This document shows, piece by piece, positions 43,950 to 56,728 of a stretch of DNA of 64,000 bases. The stretch is from Atopsyche davidsoni (Eukaryota; Arthropoda; Insecta; Trichoptera; Hydrobiosidae), in contig JAILWY010000005.1 of NCBI GenBank assembly GCA_022113835.1, forward strand, positions 4,606,501 to 4,670,500, read 5' to 3'. The translations under genes and the position numbers were made by a program. Under the pieces are notes generated by a model. That model was given only the letters and a program-made list of their open reading frames with translations, had not been told where the DNA came from and ran no database searches. The stretch's first letter is position 1, and every line of letters starts with the position of its first letter.

Positions 43950-45142
43950 GATTCTTCTTTCTGTGACACATTGCGATCGCGGGCCGGATTGATACGGCCC
44001 GCGGGCCGTATCTTTGACATGACTGTTTTAGACAGATGATTAACAAATTTAATTGCTTCTTTCAAAGATCTCAAGAAGTTCTATGGACATTTTCTTTTGG
44101 ACAGTAACCAGAAAGCCACATATAGAGTGACCAGTTTTCTCAGCAGACTCGGTGTGTATGTCAATCACTGAAGTTTCATGAAATAAGTGGCACTCCATAA
44201 AGTCGATTGTTTAGAATGATTGTGTGCGAACCTGCAATTTTGATGATCTCGACAACTACGTTCTTTTGATACTCCTCATAAGACTTCTTGACACTCGAGT
44301 ATTCTTCATTCAGGCGCTCTAGCTTTTCCGACTGAAATCTCACACCCCCCTTGACGGCGTCCAAGATCTTGAGCTGCTTATTCTTCCTGATGACTGGCTC
44401 ATCTTTCAGTGTAATCCTGTTAACATATTTTATGAAAATATACGTTTGTGACAACTTTATTCTTCACGAGTAAATCATTGAGGATTTCTAAATTTTATGG
44501 CAGTTATTTGACACATCAATAGTATCTGTGTTATGAAATGAAAACTTAAGATTTTAAGTAAATCAATTTTTCTTAGCTTTCTAAACTTTGTATATAAAAA
44601 AATCCTTTCACATGTTGCAATTAGAATGACGATGTTTACAATATTCTGTGGTATGGCTACAATACATGAGTATTGATGTCCTTGCTTCAAGATTGATGTC
44701 TCTGGCAGTTTTATTAAGTTCCTTCTTCATGGTGGATTCGATGTTGTCCGTCTGATTCCTCAGTACTTTTAGCTCTTCGTCAAACGATGGTCTCATAAGT
44801 AACTCTCCTATTAAAAAGATAATATTTATTTTTACACTTGAGCACTGAGAAAATGTGAGAGTGAAGCTAATAAAATTAATTTATGCAGTACTCAGGGTCG
44901 GTATATATGATCCTTTTTTCTATGACTGATTTCTAATACCTCTGTCAACGAGATCCATATTGATGATGCTCTGTATCATTTGTTGGTATTTTTCCACGTC
45001 GACGCGGAGATCAGCTATCGGAGACACGAATGCTCCATTGACGCTCTTGTCATCACATTGCTTGATGCAGTCCAGTAAAAAAGGCACTCTCTCCATGGCC
45101 TGCTTTGAATAAATATAGAGTACACTTCTACTCTGTACAGCT

Positions 45143-46380
45143 TGATTTAAAAAGTAATATAACTTAGGATATGATGTGCACACAATATTTTGATAAACTT
45201 GGTAGGCTTGTTGGCTCAGTGACGTCATGGCTCAGTGACGTCATGGCTCAGTCATGGACAGGTGAATCTCAAACTGATGTAATAAGCCTGTTTCAGTTTA
45301 GTCGGAGATAATTTGTATTGGCATTGTACGTTTTGGTAGATATTATTTACTTCCATAGAAAAAAAACTTTATTGAGATACTTAGATAAAAATCATAAAAT
45401 CACCATCAATGATCCAATCTTCACGGTTCTCTGTGAAAATTGTCATTCCTATATATAATATGTAAAATATATGGCCATATATAAATTTATTTAACCAACC
45501 TTATACAATTGCTAGAGAGGGTCCCATGTTTTACTGAAGAGCATTAGAAATCCTTAGCACTACTACATGTCTTCAAATATATACTCTTTGATCCACCCTT
45601 ACATTTTTAAATAGCCAATAATTTCCTATCCCGTTTCTGTAATGAATAATGAGAATTTTCTTTGGGTCCTTCAAAAAGTGATATTTTAAACACTTTTTAT
45701 CATCGTTTAATGAGAACCGCAGGACATATTGATATTCTCATTGGTAAAAAAAGCAGTGTTTGAGATATTGCTGACATTGCATATTCTTCGCATAACGTCC
45801 TTTTACAAGGTCAAATAAAGTCTTGAAGATGTTGAAAAATTTGATAAAATTACGATTTTTCAAAACCAAAGTTTGTTAAAAAAAAAATTGCTTAAATGTT
45901 ATAGCTAATCTTTTATTTCCAATTTAAAAAAAGACACCTAAATGCTAAGGGTTCTTGATCCATCGGTTGTAATAATCTCCAAATTGCTGAACTTTTATCG
46001 GGAAAATACATATTTATCATTAAGTAAATTTACAAGAGATAAAAAATCATGTCATTCGAAAAAGGATCGCATCTAACTTTTAGCATAAAAAAAATTTCTA
46101 TTGATGCTGTATATTTTTCGTATTCTAACCTGTTTGAAATTTTTAGCTATAAATGTACATTTTAAAATTGCTATTAAAAATAATTATTCGTTGCATATTT
46201 GCCCTAATTCGACCCAATTACCAGAATTTTCGTACTATTATAAATTATTTATTTAAGTAGTAAATACTTATTATTTATTTAACATAAAAATATAAAAAAT
46301 AATTTTTATATTTTATAATTATATTTTTGGAATTTAGTATTTTTTCCATTTCCATTTAGTCCAACTAGGCGTGCCGCTAG
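45143..46380. other. Intron remains of MSH2 fossil D and repeats
   Basis: Sequence matches the introns around MSH2 exons 2 and 3 up to about 45830, with exon 2 itself missing (join at CCTATCCC/GTTTCTG near 45630). A dispersed AT-rich repeat follows. No gene. Confidence 0.6.
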
Positions 46381-47073
46381 GTTTCCGGCTTTTTTTATCA
46401 ATGAAAAGTGTATAATTTTAAAAGAAATACAAAAAAATGGTTTGTTCAAAGTATCGTCACATTTTTGCCATGCCTCTGTCAGTACATGAATACCGTGACG
46501 ATAAAACGACGCGTCGGACGAAGCCATTCATCTATCCAAATTTTCCACTTTTTCATAACGGGCCAAGTGTAGCCCAGCCAATCCATGCGCCATCGACCGG
46601 AACATATAAAAATCGGAATGGGGAAATTCCTTCCGTTTGATTTTTTCCCATGGTATGTGAACGTTTGAAAATACCTTGGCGAGACACGTTTAATGCCTCC
46701 GCAAGTTGATGTTGTGTTTGCGTATCATCTTCATCCAATATCGCTTACAGATTGGCGTCCTTCGTGTCGAAATCGCCACTTCTGAAGCGTTTAAACCAAT
46801 TTTAACAGGAAAATTTCGATGGTGCATGTTTTCCATAGGCCTCCTCAAGAAAACGACGTTCTTCAGCTGCATTTTTTTTCAAGTTAAAGCAGAAAAGCAA
46901 AACTTTCCGCAAATGCAGTTTTTTTGGCACAAAACTCGACATCTTCATTGCTACAAAATGAGTTGGTAGCTTATTGATGACTGATGTCTAAACTATTAAA
47001 CAACACAAGTTTAGAATTGTCTAGCGTCGTTAGCGCCATCTATGTGTGAAAGCCAAAAACTTAGTAGAGCACC
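46381..47073 (-). mobile_element. Internally deleted mariner (before IAP-E)
   Basis: Same deletion derivative as at 12900-13576. Confidence 0.8.
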
Positions 47074-48324
47074 TAAAAACATACCTTTGTTTTTTTTTTT
47101 TTTTTAAGCCTACTTTAGTACTACTTTCGGGAGCAGAAACATACCTTGAAAAAATATATGGTGCCCGCCTCCCGACCGGCGTCCTGAAATGTGCTCTTGG
47201 GTCCAAAAGGTTGGGGACCCCTGCAATATCTGATAAGATAAGTATAATCGTGTTTGCGATTGTAACTCTATGTATATATATAAATGTTCACCAAGAAATT
47301 GTCACTTTATTATAAATTGGCTAGTTAATAATAATAATTTTATTATTATAATTATCATAGTATTGAAATAATTTATTATTATTATAATCAATAATCTAAT
47401 ATATATAATAGCCATTGTGTGTGTGTGTTATGTGTCGGGTAAGTAAGAAGATGCTGTTGGTACTGGTTAAGACACTTTTATTGTTTACTAAGTATATTAT
47501 AATAATTACAGTGTTTGGTTATTTATTCAAGACTGGGGAGACTACATCTCCGTTCGTGGTCCGAAGAGATCTGGCGCTCTCCGGAGCTCTCTGGAGCTCA
47601 GGTAGGGCGTCGGGTTTTACAATACATCATAAAATCGATCGGCAGACAGAGTAATAAACAAATTGCATAGTTTACTTAAATCATAAAATATCGCACAGGA
47701 TATGAGAACAATGCCGGCTCGTCCCTGGGACCGTATCTATAGTCTGTTTCTCACGCATAGCTAATACTTGGAATTATACATAATACTTGCGTGGGCCATA
47801 ACATGTGTATGTGTTATGTGCCTCGTCTCGGAACGTCACTAGCATGACATGTGAGTCCCGCGGATGCACAATACTCGATGGACTCTCGTTCAACGTTGAT
47901 AAATGATAGACTTTCAATTGACAATTATGTAGATTTATTCACACCGATAGACAGACAGACAGCGTCTCGTTCGGTGGTCAGGCAAGTTATGTTCTAGCTT
48001 TCTAATTACATTGGTATATATGATCTATTACAACAATAGGACCGTAGTCCTGCACCGAAACAAACATATGGACATATACCATTGGAGCCATTAAGAGAAT
48101 GGATAGAAAAAAAGGATTGTGTTAAAAGATGTAACAACATTTGAACTTAAATTACATATTGTAAAAATAAAGCCATTAAAGCAAAATTAATTGTTATTGA
48201 GGAGAGGAGCAAAGTCCACTTCCTTTTAGAATGTTCATTTGTAAGGATGATTGATTGAATGATTACTATCACAAAGGTAAAGTGAAACTACCAGCAAGAC
48301 CTATTTACCCAGTATATTTATAAT
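47074..48324. other. hAT-like end and an unidentified insertion
   Basis: To about 47222 this is the hAT-like end found in each module. From about 47410 to 48065 lies sequence unique in this window, richer in GC. It runs from TGTGTCGGGTAAG to CCTGCACCGAAACA (TG...CA) and could be a solo LTR, but I saw no clear target duplication. Confidence 0.35.
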
Positions 48325-48510
48325 GGAAATTTCAAGAGAAAAATAAGATCATACAATAACAGTATATCTTTTGCATCAATGGGAGCTAAATTAGCAGGTC
48401 CAGTGGCAGAATCAGGACTACTCTGCTTCAAAGTTCAAGTCCAAATATATCACAGAACTTCACACCTTCATCCAACTGTTGGTACAAAACGAAAGCTTAC
48501 GAAAGATTCA
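48325..48510 (+). pseudogene. Helitron Rep/helicase fragment
   Basis: A plus-strand frame reads IRSYNNSISFASMGAKL, then CFKVQVQIYHRTSHLHP. This matches the conserved region of Helitron proteins around (R)xYN..LAFASMGA...GPYCFRIHGQIYH. No Rep tyrosines or helicase motifs are visible nearby. Sequence just after it recurs inverted at 9226-9290. Confidence 0.6.
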
Positions 48511-48741
48511 TCTTATTGTCAGCCAAACATATGTTCAAACACTATTGCATCGTTCATCGAATCCGTCATTTTTTAACGGGCTACATTTCTAGTTTCATTA
48601 TAATAATGTTATTTTATACACAATAATCATCGGCGAAAATATATTTCAAGTTATTTAAATTCAGTTAGTTTTTAATCACTTAAATATTAAATACTGATAA
48701 ATCTTGTTACTGTTCTCAATATTATTGTGAACGACTCTCAC

Positions 48742-48817
48742 CAGTGATCATCATCTGCGGTTGTTTTCTCGGATTGTGCATGATCCTGCCTACGTCCTGT
48801 GGTTTAGTGGTGTGCAT
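48742..48817 (-). other. Candidate unknown first exon, copy before IAP-E
   Basis: Same 76-nt block as at 13824-13899, with ATG and the GTGAGAG donor kept. Confidence 0.3.
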
Positions 48818-49088
48818 GTTTAGTAGTGATTCTATGGTGGAGAGGCTTCAAAAGCACAGGGAAACCATACGTAATGATCGCTCTTCATCAACAAATCTTA
48901 CACAACCTCCGACCGACTTGCATTTAGCTAATAGCTCCCTGCATTGCGTTGCTTGCTTGGCAAAACATAAAAAATAACGGGACCCTATCGGCTGATTGCA
49001 AATTGGTCGCAAGTTGTGTAATTTGTCAGTGCGGTCTTATGTTGCATATGACGTTACTGTGTCGCACTTAATCTTCACCTCACGCAAA

Positions 49089-49126
49089 ATGCAGTCTAAT
49101 TTGTGTAAATCTTCACCCGCCGCATC
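49089..49126 (+). other. IAP-E exon 1 (out of frame with its exon 2 domains)
   Basis: Identical in coding sequence to exon 1 of IAP-D, with start context GCAAAATG and donor TC|GTAAGTATA. Spliced to the acceptor at 50314-50316 it enters a frame that runs through the BIR/RING sequence out of register and stops at 50797, giving about 172 meaningless residues. Confidence 0.7.
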
Positions 49127-50369
49127 GTAAGTATAGCCCTTGCAACTATTGTAAATTAACATAAGCACATTCACACTTGCCACGTCGGTTGCACATTACC
49201 AACCGAACAAATAATATTTCCAGTGATATTTTTTAATAAAATTTTAATAATTTGGCCCCAAAAAGTAAATAATTAAAATTTTAGATAGTTAAATCTGCGC
49301 GTCACAATAAAATACCACATGATGGTCATCCTAATTTACTCCATTCCTAGCAGCCATTTGCAACGTGATGTCATGAGTATTTGTCTATGTGTGTAGTGGT
49401 GTGGGCTTTTGTGACGCTGCGGCCTAACACCTAAGACTTTTAAGTGTTAGTAGCAACGTTTTAGTCTTTGTCGATTTCCTAGCGAAGTTACTATGGAAAT
49501 AACAAAAACTCTGCCGGAATGGGAATGGCTTACCTCTAAGGGACAAGACAATAATGACTCCCTGGAAAAGTCAAACCTAACCCGACCTACCCCAAGAGTC
49601 AATAGTAACTATGACTTTCTTAAAGAATTCTGAAATTCGGCAAACTTAACTATAGTGATTCTTTCAACCTTAACTTTTGATGCATTGCTGCATTCCTCGC
49701 GGCTCCATTAGCATCCTCATCTCGTGCGTCCATTATCCAGCCTTCCATATCCAATAACAAGATTATTTTCATTTTTGAAAATATTATATACTATTATTTT
49801 ATATCAATATACTACCAATCTATTCCACGCATACACTTTTATCATTTAGCAAGTATTATGTGCGCTAATTTTATTTTATCTTATCTTAGAATTGAGGCTT
49901 GTCTGTAATCCGACAAACGCAGCAATCTAGAATGAACCATCAGACAAAAAAAATTATATTATTTAGGTTTTTTTTCTCTTTTTAAATATTTACAAGCATG
50001 ACAGCTCCGGTAAACTGCGATTCGATCGGTCCCTCAGAGCGCGGGCGGTTGTCGAGCAGTCGGCTCATATATTTTGTACAGTTGTAAAATATGCCTAATC
50101 ATATTAGTAAGTAATATAAGCCTGTAAAGGTAATTAAAACGCACTCGATTGACGTTCAATCCACAAAGTAGACATATAATTCTAAATTTTTAACAAAAAC
50201 GCGAACCGGCTCGACGAGAGGGCCGGAGGGTCTCCCTCTCGGGGCGGCTCGATGTTTCCCCCGGCCGGTCTACGCCTCTGGCCACTCCGAGTCTGACTTT
50301 TCGCTTCTTTTCGCAGCGCTCACAGCCCGTCCGTGTCCTACACTCCCCGCATTAGAGAATATACGAGCC

Positions 50370-50969
50370 ATGGGCGAACTGTCTTCGACTTCACTGACGG
50401 GGGGAACGACTCGAACCAGAGACGAGACGAGTTGGAGTCCCTTCGGAGCCTACCGTCCCGCCTTCAAGATAGAGGCCGCTCGCCTCGCTTCCTTCACCAA
50501 TTGGCCGGGGCGCATGCATCAGCGGCCGGACGAACTGGCCGACGCCGGCTTCTACTACACCGGGCAGGGCGACCGGACCGTCTGCTTCTGCTGCGGCGGC
50601 GGCCTCAAGGATTGGGAGGACGAAGACCGGGCGTGGGAGCAGCACGCCATGTGGTTCGAGCGGTGCCCCTACTTGCTCGCCGTCAAGGGCGAGCACTACG
50701 TCTTCGAGGTCCAGCAGCGTCTGTCGAGATTCGAGAGTTCTCCGCTTCCGAAGCCCGAGAGCAAACCCGCGCCGACGGTCGTCACGCAGATGAATGATCG
50801 TAGCGACGACGACTCCAAGCTCTGCGGGATCTGCTGCGAGGGCGAGCGAAACATCTGCATCATGCCGTGCGGTCACGTGTTCACTTGCGCCAAATGCACG
50901 ATGTCCATCGACGATTGTCCTGTGTGCCGAGGACCAATTAATAATTTCCAGCGTTTGTACTATTCGTAG
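50370..50969 (+). CDS. IAP-E: single-BIR plus RING, frameshifted or with a new start
   Basis: The frame that holds the domains has 199 residues from an ATG in a strong context (GAGCCATGGG) inside exon 2. It contains one BIR (CFCCGGG...HAMWFERC) and a RING (CGIC...PCGHVFTC...CPVC), ending FQRLYYS. Compared with IAP-C, a net 8-nt loss just before the BIR (near 50435-50460) puts the domains out of frame with exon 1. The protein can be made only if translation starts at 50370, by leaky scanning or from an internal promoter. Otherwise the gene is dead. The domain part shows no damage, which argues for recent loss or for real use of the inner start. Confidence 0.7.
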   Translation: MGELSSTSLTGGTTRTRDETSWSPFGAYRPAFKIEAARLASFTNWPGRMHQRPDELADAGFYYTGQGDRTVCFCCGGGLKDWEDEDRAWEQHAMWFERCPYLLAVKGEHYVFEVQQRLSRFESSPLPKPESKPAPTVVTQMNDRSDDDSKLCGICCEGERNICIMPCGHVFTCAKCTMSIDDCPVCRGPINNFQRLYYS

Positions 50970-50985
50970 TCGGTCAACCCATTGC

Positions 50986-51811
50986 CAGGGACAGACTCCC
51001 ATATTCGAGTTTTTTTATTATTTTCTGGAATATTTTGCGAAAAATTGACGGCACCAATCAAATACGGATACATCCTTTCTTCCGAACAGAGTATATTTTT
51101 ATTTTTTATAAATTTACTTTTAACATGAATATGAATATAATAATAATATTTAATATATAATAATGTATCTTTTCGATTGAAAAAAAAAACAGTAATTAAA
51201 AAAAGTATATTTGGTAATTAAACAGTAAGCGAAAATAATTACATCGTTATAATTTTCCAAAAAATAATTCTTTCCAGAAAATCATATAAAAGCTAGTTGA
51301 AATAGCATCTTATGGAGGCTGATCCCTTTGATGGGTCAATTTTCATGTTTTTTGATATTTTTGCGAAAAATCTACTGCATCGATAGAAAATTTTTGCTAA
51401 TGCTTAAAGTTAAATACGTTCTTTTTTCTAAAGACATGACTTTTATTATCTTTATAAATTGACATTATTAAAAAGTTTGTTAAAAAAATTAATTGTTTTA
51501 ATTTTTAAACTAATCTCTTTACCATAGGTTTATTTGTAATCTTTTATTTCCAATTTAATAAAGGACACCTAAATGCTTAGTGTTCTAAATCCATCGGTCA
51601 TAATAATCTCCAAATTGCTAAACATCAATTGGGAAAACACATATTTATCATATAAAAAAATAAATTTATAAGAAAAAAAAAATTATCTTTAGAAAAAGGA
51701 ATGCATCTAACTTTTGGGATTGAATTTTTTTCTATTGGTGCAGTAAGGGGGCGTTTTGAATTTTTTTTCTTGTCAAGGGGGCAGTGATCAATAAAAGGTT
51801 GAGAACCTCTG
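50986..51811. mobile_element. MITE downstream of IAP-E
   Basis: Same element as at 1021-1919, slightly shorter. Confidence 0.6.
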
Positions 51812-52869
51812 ATCTAACCGAACCTTTTGTATATTTAATTTGGAAATGTTCCATAGTTGCTTTCTCGCCGGGTTAAACTGGATGCTGTCAAACATCTCAC
51901 GCATCCCGGTGAGCTCACGCTGTGTAGTCATTTTAGAGTTTTTACCTGAGACGGCCAAGTCTGCCTGCCTGTTTTATTATTTTTTTAACTTGTCTATTAG
52001 ATACTTGAATCAGAATTATTAAAATTTGTGATTCGCTGTAGAAGTGCAAGGAAGTTCTACAGATATGATGGAAGGTGAAATATTTTCAAAGATTTTTTAT
52101 TTAATATAAATATAGTCGTTTGCAGCATAATTATGTTAATGTAAATAGATTTTTTTGTAATAGTAACATACTAGCCAACAATGTATTGTTGAAACTTATA
52201 AATAATGGAGTACTTTTTTTTATTTGATTACCTTAAATAAACATAAATAGAAGTACTTTGACAGAATTTTTTTGTTGTCGCTACCTCCTACCTGTCTCCA
52301 CTGATTCCTCACCTGTATGGTTAACATGAGGTCGAGCCAATTGCACTGACTTGACTATTGCAGAGGGTGCATTGATTGCACCGCTAGATCTTTATCATTA
52401 GATAGCTCTCGGTGCTGGATATTCTATTCCTCCGGGTGCTCACACCTCCACAGATGACAAGAGATCTTATCAAAAAAGCCTATTTAGTTGGTTATATGGA
52501 AGTTAAAATAATATTGATATTAAATGGGATAAAAGGGGTTGCATGTGTCAGGGTGAGATTCGAGGGCTTCATTGAGTCCAAAATAGTTATTTCGGCTTTG
52601 AAGATGCGACGAGTAGCCATCGTAGAAACTTTGAAATACCTGTATTGTGTATTGATAATTATTCAATATTTTTGACAAAGAGTATTCGGTGGAATTCCAT
52701 TTTAATACTTTGAATATAATATTTTTCTTCCAATTTAATTTTAAAAATCAGCATTGAAATTTATAAAATTCTTTATTTAATACATTTATTGATATGTGGA
52801 ACAAACCTAGTAAATTTTTGTTTGCTAAAAGCATTGAGTTGAACTGGTGTCGGTTAGCTGCCAATGATA
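51812..52869. other. Spacer between IAP-E and MSH2
   Basis: Conserved module spacer; probably includes the MSH2 3' UTR on the minus strand. The 60-codon and 87-codon plus-strand frames here look incidental. Confidence 0.5.
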
Positions 52870-55800
52870 CTAACCAGACTCCAAAAGATACTTGATGAAT
52901 GGATTGTTATGATGCTGAATGTTTTTTCTCAAGTCATCTAACTTGCTGTTGATGGTTTGTTCTGGCAGCTCCGAATCCAGTTGACTGCAGGCCCTGAGGA
53001 AGTCCAGAATAATTTCTTCAGCTTCTCGTTTTGAGGATGCCTTATCAGAAATATTCACATTCTCTACGTCGAATCTGTTGCTTTCAAGCTCTGCCTGTTT
53101 ATTCTCTGCAAACTGAAATTAAAAATCAGATAATGAATGCAAATGATTTTTGTGGGCATTTTTAAGAAGCCAAAAATATCTGATTAATACATACCTTAAC
53201 GACATGGTCGGGGAAGTCAGCCATTTTGGCAACGTGGATACCAAAGCTTCGGTCACATATCCCAGGCTGGAGCTTGTACAACAGTGTGAGGTTCGTGAGA
53301 GTAGTCACGGCCGTCACATGCCAGTTGGACACGCGATCGACACTGTGTTCTAGCTGCGTGATTTCGTGAAAATGAGTGGCAAACAAGCAGAATGCTTTTG
53401 TATCCTTGGCAAGGTGTCTGTAACAAATGTAGATATTGTACTACACTAACACCATGAAGTTGATATCCAATCTGTCTTACCAAAAATACATTTAGAACTG
53501 TGCAAAATAGCGTAGCAAGATAGGTCAGCTTCTAAGCATGAACATCTGATTACCTCTTCTTCATATTAACCATTTGAGTTTTAGTAGGAGTACATATATT
53601 TTATATAGTAGAATGGTCTGCATATGGATGTTTCCCATTCATGGAGTTTTATGTATATTAGAAATATAAAAATAAAAAAATTCTGAATGATTTTTGAATG
53701 TGAAACTAACTCAGCAATTGCCCATGCGATCCCGCAACCCTCGTATGTGGAAGTCCCTCTTCCTAGCTCGTCTATGATGACCAAAGAATTCTTTGTTGCT
53801 GTCTGGAAATGAAAGAATTTTACTCTTACTAAAAATATTGGCTATTGGCTAACTGTAAGTCGGTCACAAGTTGTGTTGTTACGTGTGAAGGGGTCTTAAG
53901 ACTTCAAGGAATCAATTACGACTGTATAAAATTTCTAAATAAAGTTGAAAAAACTAAATTATGTTTTCAATTGCCTTGAAAAAAAAAATCTATGTTCGAA
54001 AGTAGAATTTATGTCCTCAGAACTGTGAATAGTACGATTATAAGTAATACAAAAAAAGAAATATAAAAAGCAAATGAGTATTTTCCAAGTTATCGCAATT
54101 TACCCAAATGTTTAATTTCGCTCGAAATGTCGCGAAAAACGCCCGCTCCACGCAAAGTTCCGTGCGAAAATCGCCCGCACCCCAAGTGTTAAGACTTCAA
54201 GGAATCAATTACGACTCGTTCGGGAATGATTTCTTTAAAACGTTATTTAATATTTCTGTTGGAATTTTTTTAAAGATAATAAAATAGATAACAATATCTA
54301 TGTGTTGCTCGATACTTCTTAAGATTTCAAGGAATCGATAACGACTCATTCTGGAGTGGTTCACTTTATTTACATATGATTGGGGAATGTACTTAGAGTG
54401 TGTTAGGGCTTGGGTGAGACCTCAAGGTCATTTAAGTTAGACTAAAACAGGAGACTAATTGGGTAAAAGTGTCTTCCAATTGAGAGCTAAGAGGAGACAG
54501 AAGTCTACAATAGTTGTCCAATCGTTCTTACATTGGAGATGTATAGCATGGACAAAGCCTGTCTTTCTGGATTAGACGGTAAAGAGATTTTTTTAGAGAA
54601 AATATCTATAATTAATCTCATTGCAACGAAATATATTGAAAATTACCCTGAGTATAGCGGCAGCTTCGATCATTTCTAACATGAAAGTGCTCAGTCCTCG
54701 GGACTCGCAGTCGTCAGCTCCTACTCGTGCCAGGATGCAGTCCACTAGTGGAACGGTGGCCTTTGAGCACGGAACGAAGCACCCTAGGTGGGCCATCAAG
54801 ACAGACACACCTACCGAGCGGATGTAGGTGCTCTTACCTCCCATATTTGGCCCTGTGATTATTCTAAAAGTGTCCTCTTCTGTAAAGATTAAAGCCCTTA
54901 AGTTGAAGCAATTATAAAAATCGAGGATCGGTGGGGAAATGTGGACTCTCTAATTCACAGCGTGTTAATACTCACACTTAGGTGATGGGCGAAATGAGAA
55001 GTAGTGCTTGATTGCGAGTGGCCTAGCATTATAACCTCACCTTGTTTGAAGTGAACATCATTAGCGATGTACGAGATGCCATCTTGTAGCTCCAGGCAGG
55101 GGTGGCGGATGTCAGTGAGGGTCAGGTGCGCCTCGCCTGAGGGAGCCAGCATTTGCGGCCGAATGTATGCTGTGGGCGCCTCACACGCCACCACACTGAA
55201 GGAGAGCAAGATGTCCAACCGGGCCAGGAGTACAGACATGGCCCACAAGATATCCGAGTAGCCCGCTGGTAATAATATTAAAAAAAAAAAAAGAAGCTTT
55301 TAGACAGATGATTCACAAATTTAATTGCTTCTTTTAAAGATCTCAAGAAGTTCTATGGACATTTTCTTTTGGACAGTAACCAGAAAGCCACATATAGAGT
55401 GACCAGTTTTCTCAGCAGACTCGGTGTGTATGTCAATCACTGAAGTTTCATGAAATAAGTGGCACTCCATAAAGTCGATTGTTTAGAATGATTGTGTGCG
55501 AACCTGCAATTTTGATGATCTCGACAACTACGTTCTTTTGATACTCCTCATAAGACTTCTTGACACTCGAGTATTCTTCATTCAGGCGCTCCAGCTTTTC
55601 CGACTGAAATCTCACACCCCCCTTGACGGCGTCCAAGATCTTGAGCTGCTTATTCTTCCTGATGACTGGCTCATCTTTCAGTGTAATCCTGTTAACATAT
55701 TTTGTGAAAATATACATTTATGAAAACTTCATTCTTCACGAGTGGTCTCGGTGGTATAGCTGCACAAGTAAATCATTGAAGATTTCTAAATTTTAAGGCA

Positions 55801-56670
55801 GTTATTTGATACATAAGAGGGTATATCAATAGTATCTGTGTTATGAAATGAAAACTTGAGATTTTAAGCAAATCAATTTTTAAATTTTTTAACACATTTG
55901 GCCATTTCTTAAACATCAAAAAAAACAAAAACAAAACTTGATGGTGATGTTTCTTGATTGTACTTTCATTCAGCGATCAGTCAAATCATACCAAGGGCGT
56001 TTCAACGATTTGATCAAGCTTCTTACATAAATAAAATGAGGATGTTTACAATATTCTGTGGTAACCATACCTGAAATGATGTCCATGTATTGATGTCCAA
56101 TCCATTTTAATAGACTTCCCGGCTTCGAGATTGATGTCTCTGGCAGTTTTATTAAGTTCCTTCTTCATGGTGGATTCGATGTCGTCCATCTGATCCCTCA
56201 GTACTTTAAGCTCCTCATCAAACGATGGTCTCACAAGAAACTCTCCTATTAAAAAGTTAATATTTATTTTTACAGTTGAGCACTGAGAAAATGTGAGAGT
56301 GATGCTAATAAAACAAATTTCTGAAATGAGTAGTGAAATGATAAGGGGTCGCAACCCTTAGGGTCCTTTTTTCTATGACTGGTTACTAATACCTCTGTCG
56401 ACGAGATCCATATCGATGGTGCTTTGTATCATTTGTTGGTATTTTTCCATGTCGACGAGGAGATCAGCTATTGGAGACACAAATGCTCCATTGACGCTCT
56501 TGTCATCGCATTGCTTGATGCAGTCCAGTAAAAAAGGCACTCTCTCCATGGCCTGCTTTGAATTAATATTTATAAATATGTGTATGTGTGTTTGTATGTC
56601 TATTTATAATTATTTTTATCGTTTGTGTAGATAAATTATGCCTTAATTGCTGTAAACTGAAATAATTTCT

Positions 56671-56728
<58 letters not shown>

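Larger units (their letters stand above)
40989..44025 (-). mobile_element. hAT element with perfect 8-bp target duplication
   Basis: The left end CAGGGGTGCAAACTCAATTT and the right end, whose reverse complement is CAGTCATGTCAAAG, bound 3,037 bp. TTTTAGAC flanks both sides (40981-40988 and 44026-44033). Both ends carry GGGCC/CGGGCCGG-rich subterminal sequence. Most of the transposase is lost, and mariners and other repeats have inserted inside. Confidence 0.85.
39755..45142 (-). pseudogene. MSH2 fossil D (exons 14, 13, 12, scrap of 10, 9, 8, 7, scrap of 3)
   Basis: This is the best-preserved partial copy. Exons 14 (39755-39997), 13 (40075-40297) and 12 (40591-40682) are full length and in frame, but the donor of exon 13 has changed from GTATGT to GTCGCA. 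Exon 11 and most of exon 10 are gone; about 33 nt of exon 10 remain (to 40951). A hAT element then interrupts the intron. Exon 9 (44232-44416) and exon 7 (44940-45099) are intact. Exon 8 (to 44807) has lost its donor. The same junction from exon 7 to the edge of exon 3 as in A' follows. Walker A is missing, so there is no ATPase. Confidence 0.87.
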
